This document shows positions 13,499-23,900 of a stretch of DNA of 27,382 nt, in pieces. The notes under the pieces were generated by a model. It made no database searches. It saw only the letters and a program-made list of their open reading frames with translations, and was not told where the DNA came from. The position numbers and the translations under genes were made by a program. The stretch spans positions 1 to 27,382 of the IMG/VR virus record IMGVR_UViG_3300036760_000324. One strand, 5' to 3'. This DNA is from a virus. Numbering within the stretch: the stretch's first letter is position 1; each line of letters begins with the position of its first letter.

Positions 13499-16400
13499 TA
13501 GTTAGCTACGCGTGGTCGGATCAGCGGCAGGTACGCGATCCAGGAGTCCGCGACCTTCGTGACCATGACGATCGTCCCAGCCGTGATCTTCGCGGTCGAC
13601 TGAAGCCTGGGCGTCTTCGCCGTGATCGTTTCCGCCTTGGTCTCATCGAAGTCCGCCGTGGTGAAGCGCTTGCAATGGATGTTGTCCTTATCCGCGGTGT
13701 CCGTGCTCACGATCGCGATCCCGTACGGATTGTCGATCGGGAGAACCCACGCGGTCCCGTCATTCGCCACGTAGACCGGCAGCAGTTGCCCGTTGAAGAC
13801 GGAGTTGGTTCCCATCTTCCGACCGATTCGGTTCCCTGCTGACGTGGAGAATGCAGACCCGATCTCGGTCAGCGACATGCTCACGTAGTGGGTCTTCGTG
13901 CGATCCGGACTGACGTAGTTTGCTCCGGACCAGTAACCTGCGTAGTGCGGCATGAGGTATGCGTACTTGGACTCGTTGGAGAATGTGGGGTGGTTCGGCT
14001 TCTTGAAGGTATCCGGCCAGTGACCGGTGTTGGGATCCGCGGTGATCCCGGCCAGGAACGCACCACGGTAGTCGTAGTCCGCGCCAGAGTCTGACGGGGC
14101 GTTGATCAACTTCCACGCCACGAACTGAGACTCCTGCGTGGCGGTCAGCGTGGTGTTCCACCTGGTGTCGTTCGCGCCGGGAACGGTGTCAAACCCAGTC
14201 GGATCTCCATTCTCCTCGACCCGCATCGTTCCAACCATCGTCCCGCCACGTGAGGAGGTCCCGCTCGAACTCCCACCCTTCGTGGCGTAGAACGTTCCGT
14301 CCTCCGCCTTGTGGACAACGATCTGGTCACCCGCTTGGATCGGCGTGCCAGAGATGTTCTGGACCTTCACCTCGGTCTCGTAGACGTCACCGCTCGCGTT
14401 GTTGCTCTTGTAGAGCTTCGCGTTGAAGATGCCACCGATGGGGCCAGCGGGAGTCTCAGCCGTGGTGGCGACGCCCACATGGGTCTGCTTCTCGGAGAGC
14501 CCGAGGTCCAGCGCCGAGACCTCGATGATCTCAGCGATGTCGTCCCCAGCGGTGATAGAGAGCGCGGCAGGTGCTGTGTCCCCGGTGTCATCGAGGTAAG
14601 CTGAATTTGATTGGGTTGTGTTACCGACGACGACCGGGGTCCACAGCAACGCCGTGATCTGGTTCTCCTCTGTGTCATGCTCCAGTTGCTCGATCATCGC
14701 GTTCGTGGTGAGTTCCGACAACGTCGACTTCACGTCATCGTACACCGTCATCGCGATGGCATCGAGATCCCCGATGACACGCAGCTTCCGCCACGCGTTG
14801 GACCACCGGTTGAACCAGAACTGCGCGGTCTTCTGGACGAGGGTCTTGTGCCGGTAGACGAAGATCTCGAGGTCCCGCTTCTTCCTGCCGTACGCGAGGA
14901 CCGATGCAGCATCCTTGTAGTGAAGTCTCTCGGGGTGCTGCTGCGATCCCCTGCGATGCCACGTCACCCACAGGTCGTTGGTGATGTTCGTGGTCTCGGT
15001 CGACGTAACCTGAACCGTTCCCTCGAGCGTCGTGTCATCGTTGTACGTGAACGGGATCGAGGTCGGTGCCACGGACAGGTACTTCAGGTACGCGGTCGAT
15101 CCCAGGACCGAGAGACCGCAGCGACCTTGGAAGGCGATGTCCCCGGCAATCTGCAGCGCGTCCTTCCGCTGGGTGAACGAGAAGTTCATCGGGTACTTCG
15201 TGCAGGCGGCCTTGACCGACGCGAACGAGGTGGAGTCCACCGTGATGCCGGCGTCCGTCATCAGGTCAGCGATGATGTCCGAGACGTTGTCACCCTCTCG
15301 GGTAACCAGCGTCACGAAGAGGTCGTCCTGCCAACCCGTTGCGCGGGCAGACAACGGCTTCTCGAGGGTGATCGTCGTGCAGGCGTGACCAGCCAGCGTG
15401 TCGTTCAGATTGACAGTGTAGAAGTCGGAGGGTACCACAACCAGTTGTCGTTCCCGACCGCCACGACTGTCCAGCTGAACTTCTCGCCAGGCGCGGACCT
15501 GGAGGACGCTTGAAGAACGGCGGTCATTGGCAACGTATACCACGTTGGTGACCAGTCGAATTGAAGTCCCAGCCGGCCATAGGGTATCATTAGCATCCAG
15601 CACACCACGGATGTCGGCTCGCGCTCCCACCGTGATGTAATAGAGTCCGGAGGCAACGATCCAGGGGAACTGGCCACGGGTCGCGTCTCCCTTCTGATAC
15701 AGGATGTAGTTCTTGTAGCCGACGAACGACGGGACGCTGAACGACCCGTAGATGTGGGTAAAGCTCGAACTGTTCACATCGCTGATCGTACCGCCATCAG
15801 AGGCGTTCTCTGTGTCCAGCAGGAACAACCAGTTGCCAGCGAGGATCTTCCCCTGCGTATCCCACGACGAGTAGCGTGGGTCAGCTTCCCAGGAGTTGAA
15901 ACCGTTAGGGTCCTGCTCGATCGTGCTGAGCGTGGACCGCTGGTTCGAGAAAATGATGCCCTTGCTCACGTTGCGAGCATGAACATGGAAGCGGAGGATC
16001 ACGACCGGGTCTGTCGAGATCGACGTGAACGTCCCGGTCAGGTACTCATTTCCGATCTCCACCGTGACCTCGGTGTTGAGCGGGAAGGTAACGTCGTCCG
16101 CAACCTCGATGTCCACGTGGTCGAAGGTGGGTTGAAGTTCCCGGATCAGCGTGCCCTTCGGGGCATCCACGACGAGGACCGCTGGTGCATCGACCGGCGT
16201 ACCGTAGCACCGAGGCCACGGCTTGTTCCACGCGAACTCCTGTAGACCCGAACTTTCGTCCGGTGCGAACGGAACTTCGGTATCACTGTTGCTCTCGTAG
16301 AACGCGACGATGTCCAGTTGGAACGTCCGGTCTTCCTCATTCCAGACGACAGGTGATCCCACCCTTCCGACCATCAGCTCCACTGGGTCGGAGACGATAC

Positions 16401-16698
16401 CATCGAAGATCTGGAGAACCCTGGCAGTCCGTCCCTCGAGCCTAGTCCCACCGATCAGGGTCAGGAAGTAGAAGTCCTCATCGCTCATCTTCACGGAGAT
16501 GCTACCAGCCGTGGCCGGCGCACCTTCCGCGATCTGCATGTTCGCGTTGCCGAGCTCCATGATACGGCCGTCCGTACCGTCGAGGTCACGGTCTGCGAAG
16601 GTGAGTTTCCCGGCACCGGTGTCGATCTCGACGAGCGTCAGGGTCTCGTGGCCATCGGTCGCGGCCGCGAGCAGGTTGGCGGCGCTTACGCTTCTCAT
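13498..16698 (-). CDS. tail hub / tail tip structural protein (1,066 aa)
   Basis: ATG overlaps the stop of the upstream gene (ATGA). The first 160 residues (GSISVKMSDEDFYFLT, VELMVGRVGSPVVWNEEDR, FQLDIVAFYES) resemble the beta-barrel opening of siphophage hub proteins. The middle part has a helical D-N-V-S-D-I-I-A-D-L-M-T-D-A-G-I-T-V segment followed by a domain rich in beta strands, as in gp27-like hub proteins. A Gly/Ser linker (GGSSSGTSSRGG, near residue 810) separates this from a C-terminal half that looks like a separate beta-rich module, possibly receptor-binding. It lies directly after the modular tail protein, where hub or tip genes normally are. Product name is inferred from order and general look rather than from a signature motif. 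Confidence 0.6.
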   Translation of the reverse strand: MRSVSAANLLAAATDGHETLTLVEIDTGAGKLTFADRDLDGTDGRIMELGNANMQIAEGAPATAGSISVKMSDEDFYFLTLIGGTRLEGRTARVLQIFDGIVSDPVELMVGRVGSPVVWNEEDRTFQLDIVAFYESNSDTEVPFAPDESSGLQEFAWNKPWPRCYGTPVDAPAVLVVDAPKGTLIRELQPTFDHVDIEVADDVTFPLNTEVTVEIGNEYLTGTFTSISTDPVVILRFHVHARNVSKGIIFSNQRSTLSTIEQDPNGFNSWEADPRYSSWDTQGKILAGNWLFLLDTENASDGGTISDVNSSSFTHIYGSFSVPSFVGYKNYILYQKGDATRGQFPWIVASGLYYITVGARADIRGVLDANDTLWPAGTSIRLVTNVVYVANDRRSSSVLQVRAWREVQLDSRGGRERQLVVVPSDFYTVNLNDTLAGHACTTITLEKPLSARATGWQDDLFVTLVTREGDNVSDIIADLMTDAGITVDSTSFASVKAACTKYPMNFSFTQRKDALQIAGDIAFQGRCGLSVLGSTAYLKYLSVAPTSIPFTYNDDTTLEGTVQVTSTETTNITNDLWVTWHRRGSQQHPERLHYKDAASVLAYGRKKRDLEIFVYRHKTLVQKTAQFWFNRWSNAWRKLRVIGDLDAIAMTVYDDVKSTLSELTTNAMIEQLEHDTEENQITALLWTPVVVGNTTQSNSAYLDDTGDTAPAALSITAGDDIAEIIEVSALDLGLSEKQTHVGVATTAETPAGPIGGIFNAKLYKSNNASGDVYETEVKVQNISGTPIQAGDQIVVHKAEDGTFYATKGGSSSGTSSRGGTMVGTMRVEENGDPTGFDTVPGANDTRWNTTLTATQESQFVAWKLINAPSDSGADYDYRGAFLAGITADPNTGHWPDTFKKPNHPTFSNESKYAYLMPHYAGYWSGANYVSPDRTKTHYVSMSLTEIGSAFSTSAGNRIGRKMGTNSVFNGQLLPVYVANDGTAWVLPIDNPYGIAIVSTDTADKDNIHCKRFTTADFDETKAETITAKTPRLQSTAKITAGTIVMVTKVADSWIAYLPLIRPRVAN

Positions 16699-19600
16699 GA
16701 CGCCAGGATCCCTTCGAAGTCGAGCGTGAACTGCCCGCCACGGTCACGCGTCTCTTCGGCCAGGTCGATATCCGACGTGGTGATGTACCCGATCCACTTC
16801 CTGTTCTTCTCGTCGAGGTAGTAGATCTTCTTGCCCTTGCAGACACGCAGGAAGTTCCGGACCTGCTCGAGCTTCAGGTAGGAGAGGCTTTCAAAGGTGA
16901 TCGACTGCGGTTCGTAGGTCGGAGTTCTCGCGTGAGGTCGCAGCTTCCCGCCACGGGTCCGGTTGACCTTCACCTGCAGCGCTTGTCTCCGGGAGTTCCC
17001 GTATTCCGGCCGCTTCAGCTGAACCGTGAGGCTCGGCGACGGGAGAGGCCCGATCAGGTAGACGATGTTGACGTCGTCTTCCGAGGCAGGCAACGGTCGC
17101 TCAGGGGTGAAGCTCGGCTGGCAACCCTCATCCGCCTTCATGGCCACGAGGCCGACGAAGAAGTTCAGCACGTTGGACATCGTCTTCTTCAGGCTGGCGT
17201 TGTACGTGACCCGGGAAACGAAGGCGATGGACTGCGAGATGGTCTGACGCTTGATGATGTTCGCAACCAACACCCCGGAGAACGCGATGCTGTTGGTGAC
17301 CGTGCTCGAGACCACGCGGTTCAGGCGTGAGGTGAAGTTGATGGTCTGCGAGATCGACTTGATCGGGGACTTGATCCCGGAGAGCAGCGAGGTGAAGTTG
17401 ATGGTATGATGGATCGGCTGGGTGTTCAACGCAGCCTCGAGGTGCTGCTGGAAATCGATCGTCCCAGCCATCGTCCTCGTTCGCGCGAAGTTCAGACGTT
17501 GCGTGAAGTTCAAGACGGACGAGAGACCGATGCCGCGGATCGCCGACAGGGCCGACGTGAACGTGATCATGTTCGAGAGAACGCGGCGCTGGGTCGACAA
17601 GATGCTCGTGAAGTTGAGCGTGGTCTCCATCGCAGCCGCGTTGCCCGAGATGATATCTGAGGAGTAGAAGTATTCCTCCGATCCACGCATCGATCCCACC
17701 ACACCACGCGTGTAATTGAAGGACGAACCGTAGCTCGGACCGTGGACCGTGTTCACTGAGTCGCGGGTATTGGTCGTGATGTTCTGCAACGCCCAGGTCC
17801 CATCCGACCCACGCTTGGCGTAGACTGAGTAGTAACCCAGCCCGCTCGAGGACCAGCAGACCACGGCGGTGCGCTGGTTCAGCGAGAGCGAGGGGTATTC
17901 CTGATCTGCATCCACGTCATCGTGAACATACTCCACCGCAGCCCACGTGGTCGTCCGCTTGTAGTACGCCAGACGAACGCGACTCGTGTAGAGCGTGCTC
18001 CGCTGGCGGCAGGCGACGTGGACGTAACCCAGGTCGTCAACCGCGATGGAGATGCCCGAGTGGAAGTCACCGATGTTGTTGCCACCGTACCCGGTCGCGA
18101 TCGTCTCCTCGGTACCCCACGCTCCACCGCTGTACTTCCGATAGAAGAGCGTGTGGGTTGAGGAAGACCTGATCGAGTAAACCGCGTGGACATTATTCGA
18201 GGCATCCACGCACGCCGCAACTCGCCTGTACTTCTGCGGTCCCGTTCCGCTGGAGTCACCGTTCTTGATCTGCAACGACGTCCAGCTGGTCAGGTTCGTG
18301 GAGGTCCAGCAGTAGACCCGGCGATCTCCGGTCGACGTGATGTACCCGGAGACCAGCATGTAGGTCGTGCCGAAGTACAGGATCTGGACGCTCTCGGACT
18401 CCGCGCTCGGGGAGTTCAGCTGCTTCTTCAGGACCCACGTCGTCCCGTTCCACTGGTAGATGTAGAAGTCGTCGTTGCTCGCCTTGGTGAGGACGAGGAT
18501 CGGTGCGTCACCGGCTCCGATCGCGATCGCCATTCCGGTCGGGACCCACGTGGGTCCGACGGTGACCACGGTCCAGGTGAGACCGTTATCGCTGGAGTAG
18601 GACGTCTTGGTATACCCACCCTCGTAGTACACGTGCCACAGGACTCCGGCCGCCGTCTTGACGATCTGCCGGCCACCGCCCTGGATCTTGGTCACCGTGC
18701 TCGCGGTGATGCTCCGGATGATGAAGCCCTGCAGGCTGAGGGTCTGGCTGAAGTTGATCGCCTGAGCGATCGTCTTACTGAAGGTTTGAACGATATCGCT
18801 ATCGTTGATCGCCAGAGCAACGGAGCCGCCATTCGAGTTTGTCGGCGAGATGGTCTCATCCGAGTCGAGGTTGACCGAATCGTTCACAGCCCAGGTCTTG
18901 CCGTTCACCAGGTCGGAGTTCTTCGAGATCCCGGCACCGGTTCCCGCACCGGTCAGAGCGCACGTTGGCGAATCATGCGCTCCGTTCGTGCGGAGATACC
19001 AGTTGCTCGTCTTCGCCGCGCCGGGGCCGTTGAGCATCCAGACGTAGAACGCATGGCAATAGAACGTGCCAGGCATGTTCCAGCGAGTCGGACCCGTGCC
19101 GTCGAAGGGGTCAGTCGATTGCGGGTTTTGGTTCACCGAGAGGTTGTACGGTCCGCCCGGATAGAAGGCCGTCGCAGCATAAGTGCGTGGGTTGACGGTC
19201 GTGTTCCCACCCAGGTAGAACCAAACCGGTTGACCAACGCGGGTACCGCTCGGTACGAACCTCATTGAGTGTGAGCAGTTGAAGCTAGGGAAGGCGTCCG
19301 TGTGAACGGCCCTGATCGAGACGAGGTCACCCTTGACTACGGAGATGCTGTGGGTCAGGTCGCTACCTTGGGTAGCGAGAGCCGCCATTACAGCGACGAC
19401 TGTCGAGTCCACGCTATTGACCCGGACGGTGGAGGTGAGCGTCTTACCCGACGCCATCCCCGTGGTGACGTTGTTGTAGAGTTTGTCGAGCACACCGTCG
19501 CAGGGCATCACGAACTGGACGTTGGACTCCGTCACGCCCGAGGTCCCGGACTTAGCGCATACGGCGTGGTACATCGTCTGTGCCGACTGGTTCAGCGGCC

Positions 19601-20003
19601 CCATCGTGACGCTGCACTCACCCGCGGTCGTCGGGGTGAAGATGAAGCTAACCGCGTAGACGCGGAGGACGCTGCCGTTGTTCACGCACTGGACAGACAG
19701 CACGTCACCAGCGACCACGGCGACGCTCCCTGTCGCGCTGATCGTGGAGGTACTCGCCAGAATGGTGCAGGTGAGACCGGTCGAACTGCCGTTCTTGTAG
19801 AGGGTGAAGACGGACGTGCCCGCTCCGGCTGCGGTGAGCTGACGTACTGAGATCTTGGTGAAGTTGCCTGCGAGTGACCACACGCTCTTCATGTTTGTGA
19901 TAGAAGCGTTCGCAGTCGCCGTCCCATTGAGATCGTTGTAGACCGTCGCGAACGCGCCGACACGCATGCCACCCATGAAGAATGGGATCGTGGTCAATGA
20001 CAT
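16695..20003 (-). CDS. modular tail protein with propeller-like domain and nine-copy repeat (1,102 aa)
   Basis: ATG at 20003 with AGGAG about 10 nt upstream on the minus strand. The first 400 residues are Ser/Thr/Val-rich and beta-like. Residues about 430-780 contain an Asp-box (S-S-D-N-G-L-T-W, near 472) and repeated Y-x-x-W-type strands, as in sialidase/BNR propellers. Residues 796-952 are nine copies of a 17-20-residue repeat with the core [LI]-x-F-x-x-x-[LV]; a related single copy (INFSQTL) lies near 415, before the propeller. The last 145 residues form a separate domain with ESLSYLKLEQVRNFL and KKIYYLDEKNRKWIGYI, which looks like a tail attachment domain. The protein probably combines a fiber-like part with a tail-tip anchor. 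It has no visible catalytic triad. Confidence 0.65.
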   Translation of the reverse strand: MSLTTIPFFMGGMRVGAFATVYNDLNGTATANASITNMKSVWSLAGNFTKISVRQLTAAGAGTSVFTLYKNGSSTGLTCTILASTSTISATGSVAVVAGDVLSVQCVNNGSVLRVYAVSFIFTPTTAGECSVTMGPLNQSAQTMYHAVCAKSGTSGVTESNVQFVMPCDGVLDKLYNNVTTGMASGKTLTSTVRVNSVDSTVVAVMAALATQGSDLTHSISVVKGDLVSIRAVHTDAFPSFNCSHSMRFVPSGTRVGQPVWFYLGGNTTVNPRTYAATAFYPGGPYNLSVNQNPQSTDPFDGTGPTRWNMPGTFYCHAFYVWMLNGPGAAKTSNWYLRTNGAHDSPTCALTGAGTGAGISKNSDLVNGKTWAVNDSVNLDSDETISPTNSNGGSVALAINDSDIVQTFSKTIAQAINFSQTLSLQGFIIRSITASTVTKIQGGGRQIVKTAAGVLWHVYYEGGYTKTSYSSDNGLTWTVVTVGPTWVPTGMAIAIGAGDAPILVLTKASNDDFYIYQWNGTTWVLKKQLNSPSAESESVQILYFGTTYMLVSGYITSTGDRRVYCWTSTNLTSWTSLQIKNGDSSGTGPQKYRRVAACVDASNNVHAVYSIRSSSTHTLFYRKYSGGAWGTEETIATGYGGNNIGDFHSGISIAVDDLGYVHVACRQRSTLYTSRVRLAYYKRTTTWAAVEYVHDDVDADQEYPSLSLNQRTAVVCWSSSGLGYYSVYAKRGSDGTWALQNITTNTRDSVNTVHGPSYGSSFNYTRGVVGSMRGSEEYFYSSDIISGNAAAMETTLNFTSILSTQRRVLSNMITFTSALSAIRGIGLSSVLNFTQRLNFARTRTMAGTIDFQQHLEAALNTQPIHHTINFTSLLSGIKSPIKSISQTINFTSRLNRVVSSTVTNSIAFSGVLVANIIKRQTISQSIAFVSRVTYNASLKKTMSNVLNFFVGLVAMKADEGCQPSFTPERPLPASEDDVNIVYLIGPLPSPSLTVQLKRPEYGNSRRQALQVKVNRTRGGKLRPHARTPTYEPQSITFESLSYLKLEQVRNFLRVCKGKKIYYLDEKNRKWIGYITTSDIDLAEETRDRGGQFTLDFEGILAS
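17148..17618 (-). repeat. protein-coding tandem repeat, nine units of 17-20 codons
   Basis: Units begin at residues 796, 813, 831, 849, 868, 888, 906, 926 and 946 of the 1,102-aa protein. Each has Phe at the third position and Leu or Val four residues later; the best-conserved core is INFTSxL. At DNA level the plus-strand string GAGGTGAAGTTGATGGT occurs at 17329 and again exactly 60 bp later at 17389, but other units have diverged, so this is an old protein repeat and not a fresh DNA duplication. Confidence 0.75.
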
Positions 20004-20021
20004 GGCTCACACTCCTGAAGC

Positions 20022-20079
20022 CCGGCGCCCAGTTTTACCCAGGCGCCGGTGAAGAGAGGGAACGGCGCCGTGGCGCCGT
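20022..20079 (-). terminator. two GC-rich hairpins between structural genes
   Basis: The 90-bp gap 20004-20093 holds two stems, each using GGCGCC. CCGGCGCC (20022-20029) pairs with GGCGCCGG (20042-20049) around a 12-nt loop, and ACGGCGCC (20062-20069) pairs with GGCGCCGT (20072-20079) with almost no loop. Read on the minus strand, they follow the 286-aa virion protein and precede the ribosome site of the 1,102-aa gene. No T-run follows either stem. They may lower read-through or protect the upstream message. Confidence 0.4.
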
Positions 20080-20093
20080 GCGCACGACGAGGT

Positions 20094-20954
20094 CTAGCTC
20101 GCCGTGGTGCTCAGGGTGTAGGTGAGCTTCAGCGTGTCGCCGTTGCTGACCGTCTGGTTGCCGCCGCTGAACGTGGCGGTCATGAACAGCGTGCCCGTGG
20201 TGCCGGACTTCGTCGACACCGAAGTGAGGAAGCCTCCGGCCACCGTGCCGCTGCCGTTCATCGAGAAGTCGGACGTCGTGTTCGAGGTGTTGGACCCCGA
20301 AGCGGCCGCCGTCTCGTCCCACGCGACGCGGTTGGTCTGCGAGTACGTGGTGTACTCCGTCCAGCCGGCGTGCGAGCTCATCGTGTCTGCCGCGGCGAGC
20401 GTCGGCGTCGAACCGCCGTTGATCAGACCGAGGTACCACGTGGTCACCTGCGTGCCGGCGTGGAACTCGGTGTCGAGGATGTGGTTCAGGCCGGCGGTCG
20501 TGATCCCGTTGATCTCGGCCGTGCGCTCCGACTTGAGCTGGCCGTCCGGCCCGTAGACCTGCGACGTCAGCGCTCCGCCGAAGACGAGGAGCATCGCCAG
20601 ACCGGAGCGGATCGCGTACCGCTTGGTCCAGTTCCACGGCATGATCTTGGCGATCGCGGCGATCATCGTCCGCGCCTTCTTCCCGAGTCCCTTGAACGAC
20701 AGGACCAGCGTCTCCCCGAGCGTCTTCGCGCCCCGCTCGGCCTCGACCCGCATCTGCAGCTTGTCCCGCAGGTCGATCAGGTCATCGGGCGGGAGGTTCT
20801 CGAACTCCGCCCGCAACTGCTCGAAATCGTGGAAGCGCTTGAGGCGGAGATCGAAGTTCCTCGCCGCCGTACGCTTCGCCAACTCGGCGACACGCCGAGC
20901 CTCCTGTTCCGGCGTGAGCCGGACCACTTCCGCGTCGATCCGTCCTGCCTCCAT
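20094..20954 (-). CDS. membrane-segment protein fused to a phage virion-type beta domain (286 aa)
   Basis: ATG at 20954 with AGGAGG upstream on the minus strand; in-frame positions further up belong to the end of the tape measure gene. Residues 1-112 are charged helices (LTPEQEARRVAELAKR, then F-D-L-R-L-K-R-F). Residues about 113-135 form one hydrophobic segment (SGLAMLLVFGGALTSQVYG). Residues about 150-286 are Ser/Thr/Gly-rich beta sequence with patterns I have seen in uncharacterised phage virion proteins: TTWYLGLING, DTMSSHAGWTEY, GTTGTLFMTATF and GDTLKLTYTL. Codon use is strongly biased, like the tail tube gene, which suggests a highly expressed structural protein. It lies between the tape measure and the modular tail protein. 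Whether it sits in the virion or spans a membrane is unclear. Confidence 0.55.
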   Translation of the reverse strand: MEAGRIDAEVVRLTPEQEARRVAELAKRTAARNFDLRLKRFHDFEQLRAEFENLPPDDLIDLRDKLQMRVEAERGAKTLGETLVLSFKGLGKKARTMIAAIAKIMPWNWTKRYAIRSGLAMLLVFGGALTSQVYGPDGQLKSERTAEINGITTAGLNHILDTEFHAGTQVTTWYLGLINGGSTPTLAAADTMSSHAGWTEYTTYSQTNRVAWDETAAASGSNTSNTTSDFSMNGSGTVAGGFLTSVSTKSGTTGTLFMTATFSGGNQTVSNGDTLKLTYTLSTTAS

Positions 20955-20955
20955 G

Positions 20956-23900
20956 TCACTTCCTCCTGGTGAGAGCGGGTGCTTCGCCACGCTCGATGTG
21001 CCTGTGAATGTCCCTTGCCAGCTTCCGAGCATCTGCCTTCTTCGGCCCGCCATCACCGCCGGCATTGATGGTAGTGCCCCGCATGTCCACGTTCGTCGTA
21101 TTGCTTGTGTTGTTCTGCGTGCTCTTGGGTTCCGACGGTGTGATCGCCGGGGTTCCCTGCATCAGCAGGTTCTTCAGGTCCACGTCCTTCAACTTCAGCA
21201 GCAACTCGTCTGGCGCAGCGCTCAGCTCGAGCCGGAGTTCCTTCGCCTTCTCGATCATCTTGTCCAGGGCATTCAGAGCTGGATCGGATTGGACATTGAT
21301 GAAGAACTGGCTATCGGCCTCCAACTTCATGATCTTCTCTTTGATCGCCTTGAGCTTCTCGTCGGTCGGAACCTTGCCCAATTCCTCGAGCGCGCGACCC
21401 ACATCGGTGATACCCTGCTCGAATGACTTGAAGTGGGCCTCAACGTTGTTGGCCGCAGTGGTGAATGCCTTCTCAGCCTTCTCCGCCGTCTTCATCCGGT
21501 CTTCGATCGCGATCTTCTCTGCGCCGTAGACCTTGTCCATCTCTCCGCGCAGGCGAGTCAGTGCGTCGATGACCTTGACGCGGTTTTCCTTGGTGTTCGC
21601 ACCCTCGACGTTGAGGATCGACTCGTAGATCCCCGATGCCTCTTGCACGAGGCGCTGGACCTCGTCGCGATCGCCGATCTTCGCGGCCTTGTTCGCGCGG
21701 GCTTCGAGTTCCTGACCACGATCGATCCGCTGCTTGACCTGTTCGGCCGGCGTCCGGTCCGCGTCCTTGATCTTCTGGATCGTCTGCTCGACCGCGTCGT
21801 CGTACTTCTCCTGGTCCTTGACGAGGTCCTTGAGCTGCGCCTTCATCTTGCTGACCATCGACTTCTGCTCTTCAGCAAGATGACGATAGCCGGAGATGAT
21901 GCCCTTGATGGTATCGCGGTTGTCCGTGAGCCACTGCTTCAGCTGCTTGCCGCCGTCCTTCACCTGGTCGGTTATCGTGTCCGTGAAGATCCGCTTGAGC
22001 ATCGCGGACTCGTCACGCTTCGGGTTCAGTTCCTCTTGCGCCTTCTTGAGTTTCGCGAGATCCTGCGCAGCCTTCTTCGCATTGCCACCGTTCAGGGCCA
22101 TGAACTTCGCGAGTTGCTCTTGGTCATCCGCGGCCTCGCCGGTGACCTGACCAAGGTCCGCGATGTCCTGCTCGAGCTTCTGCACCGACTTGCGGTTTGC
22201 GTCCATCCCAGAAGCGTTCCACGCACTGACCCAGTCAGTGGTGAATGCGTCGGCGGCCCGCTTGCCTGCGGCGGCGAGACTTTCCACGGCACCATCCGCA
22301 AGTCCTTCGAAGGTCTTCTTGACCCTCTCCTGTCGCTTGAGGATCTCCTCGTCGCCGGTGTACTCGTACATCGCCTTGTTGTACTGCTCGGCGATCCACA
22401 TCGCGCCTGCGCCGATGCCCTTGAAGATCATGGCCCACACGTTGCCGAGAGCCACGATGAGGTCAATCACTGCCTCGAAGGCACCGATCAGGATCATTGC
22501 CACGGCCTCGAAGGGTGCGATGAAGAGACGAACCGCGAGTTCGATCCGCTTGAACGCCATCTCCATCTTCCGCATCGCGTTCTCAACGCCGCCCGAGCTG
22601 GTGATCCAATCGTTGAATGTCTTCATCGACGATTCACCGAACTCGATCATCGAGATCTTGAGTTGTGCCATCAACCGGTTCCACTTCACCTCCGTGGTCT
22701 CCATCATCTTCTTCGTGGCTTCGTCGCCCACGCCGATCCGGTTGGTCAGGTCCTCCATGATGGACTTCAGAGCTTCGAACTGGGAGCCGGTGATCTCACC
22801 CCACGCCCTCAGCTCGCGGAAGTCGTCGGTGATCTTCTCGATCAGACCTGGGTTCTTCTGCAGGGCGTCGTGGATCTTCTCGATCTGCTTCAGGAGACCC
22901 TGACCCTGGACGAACTCCGGACCAGTGGCGATGCCAAGAGCCTTCATGATCTTGACGGCTTCGGGACCCTGCTTCGAGATGAACTTGAAGAGGTTGATCG
23001 CCATCGTACCAGCCTGCTCGGGACCCTTGGTACGAGAGAGCGCGGCGAACACGGCGAGCATCTCTTGCACGTTCACGCCAGCGGTCTTCGCGACGGCGGC
23101 CATCTTGCCGATCTCACCCGCGAACTGATCCACCTCCACGCGACCACGGTCGGTCATCACGAAGATCATGTCACGCAACCGACTGAACGAATCCGTGCTG
23201 AGGTTGAACGCGTTCTTCATCATCGCGAGCATGTCGGCCGACTTCTCGATACTCACGTTCTGGGCGACGGACAACTTGCCCGCCTCCTCCATGAACTTCA
23301 TCGCTTCTTCCGGAGGCACGTCGCTGGAGATCGCGATCCGGAAGCCCTCAGCCGAGGCCATCGGCGAGAAGCCGAATTCCTTCGAGAGGCGCTTCACCTG
23401 CTCGGTGAGTTCGGGAAGCGTGGCCTCACCGTCCTTGACGAGGGTCATGATCCTGGCCATCGAGTGTTCGAACTCGATTGCGCTCTTGGCTGCGAGACCG
23501 ATCACCGCGCCACCGAGCATCGCCAGGAGACCACCTACCGAGGAGGTCATGAACGCGACCGCGTTGCCGGCTCCCTGGACCGCTCGACCGAGGGCGAGGA
23601 AGCCCTTCGAAGCGAGGGACGTTCCCTTCTCCATCGCCTTGAAGATCGCGCCGACCTTCGCCTCACCACCGACCCAGTCACGCATGTTGAACAGGTCGCG
23701 GGTCCAGATGCCCTTCGCGGAACCGATATACTTCTTTGCCGTCTGGTCCGGCATGCGGGCGTACATCTGATCCATCTCACGGTTCGAGAACCTCGCATGC
23801 CGACGCTCGGTCTCGAGGTCCTGCTTCCGCTCCAGCGCGTGCATCTGCTCACGAGCCTTGACCGCCTCGTTCAGTCGCGCCCTCATGAGACGGTAGTGAT

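Noticed and set aside
14611-15513. 300-aa plus-strand open frame
   Set aside because: Antisense to the tail hub-like gene; no ribosome site and shadow-like codon pattern.
18186-19268. 360-aa plus-strand open frame
   Set aside because: Shadow of the 1,102-aa tail protein gene; arginine-rich without recognisable features.
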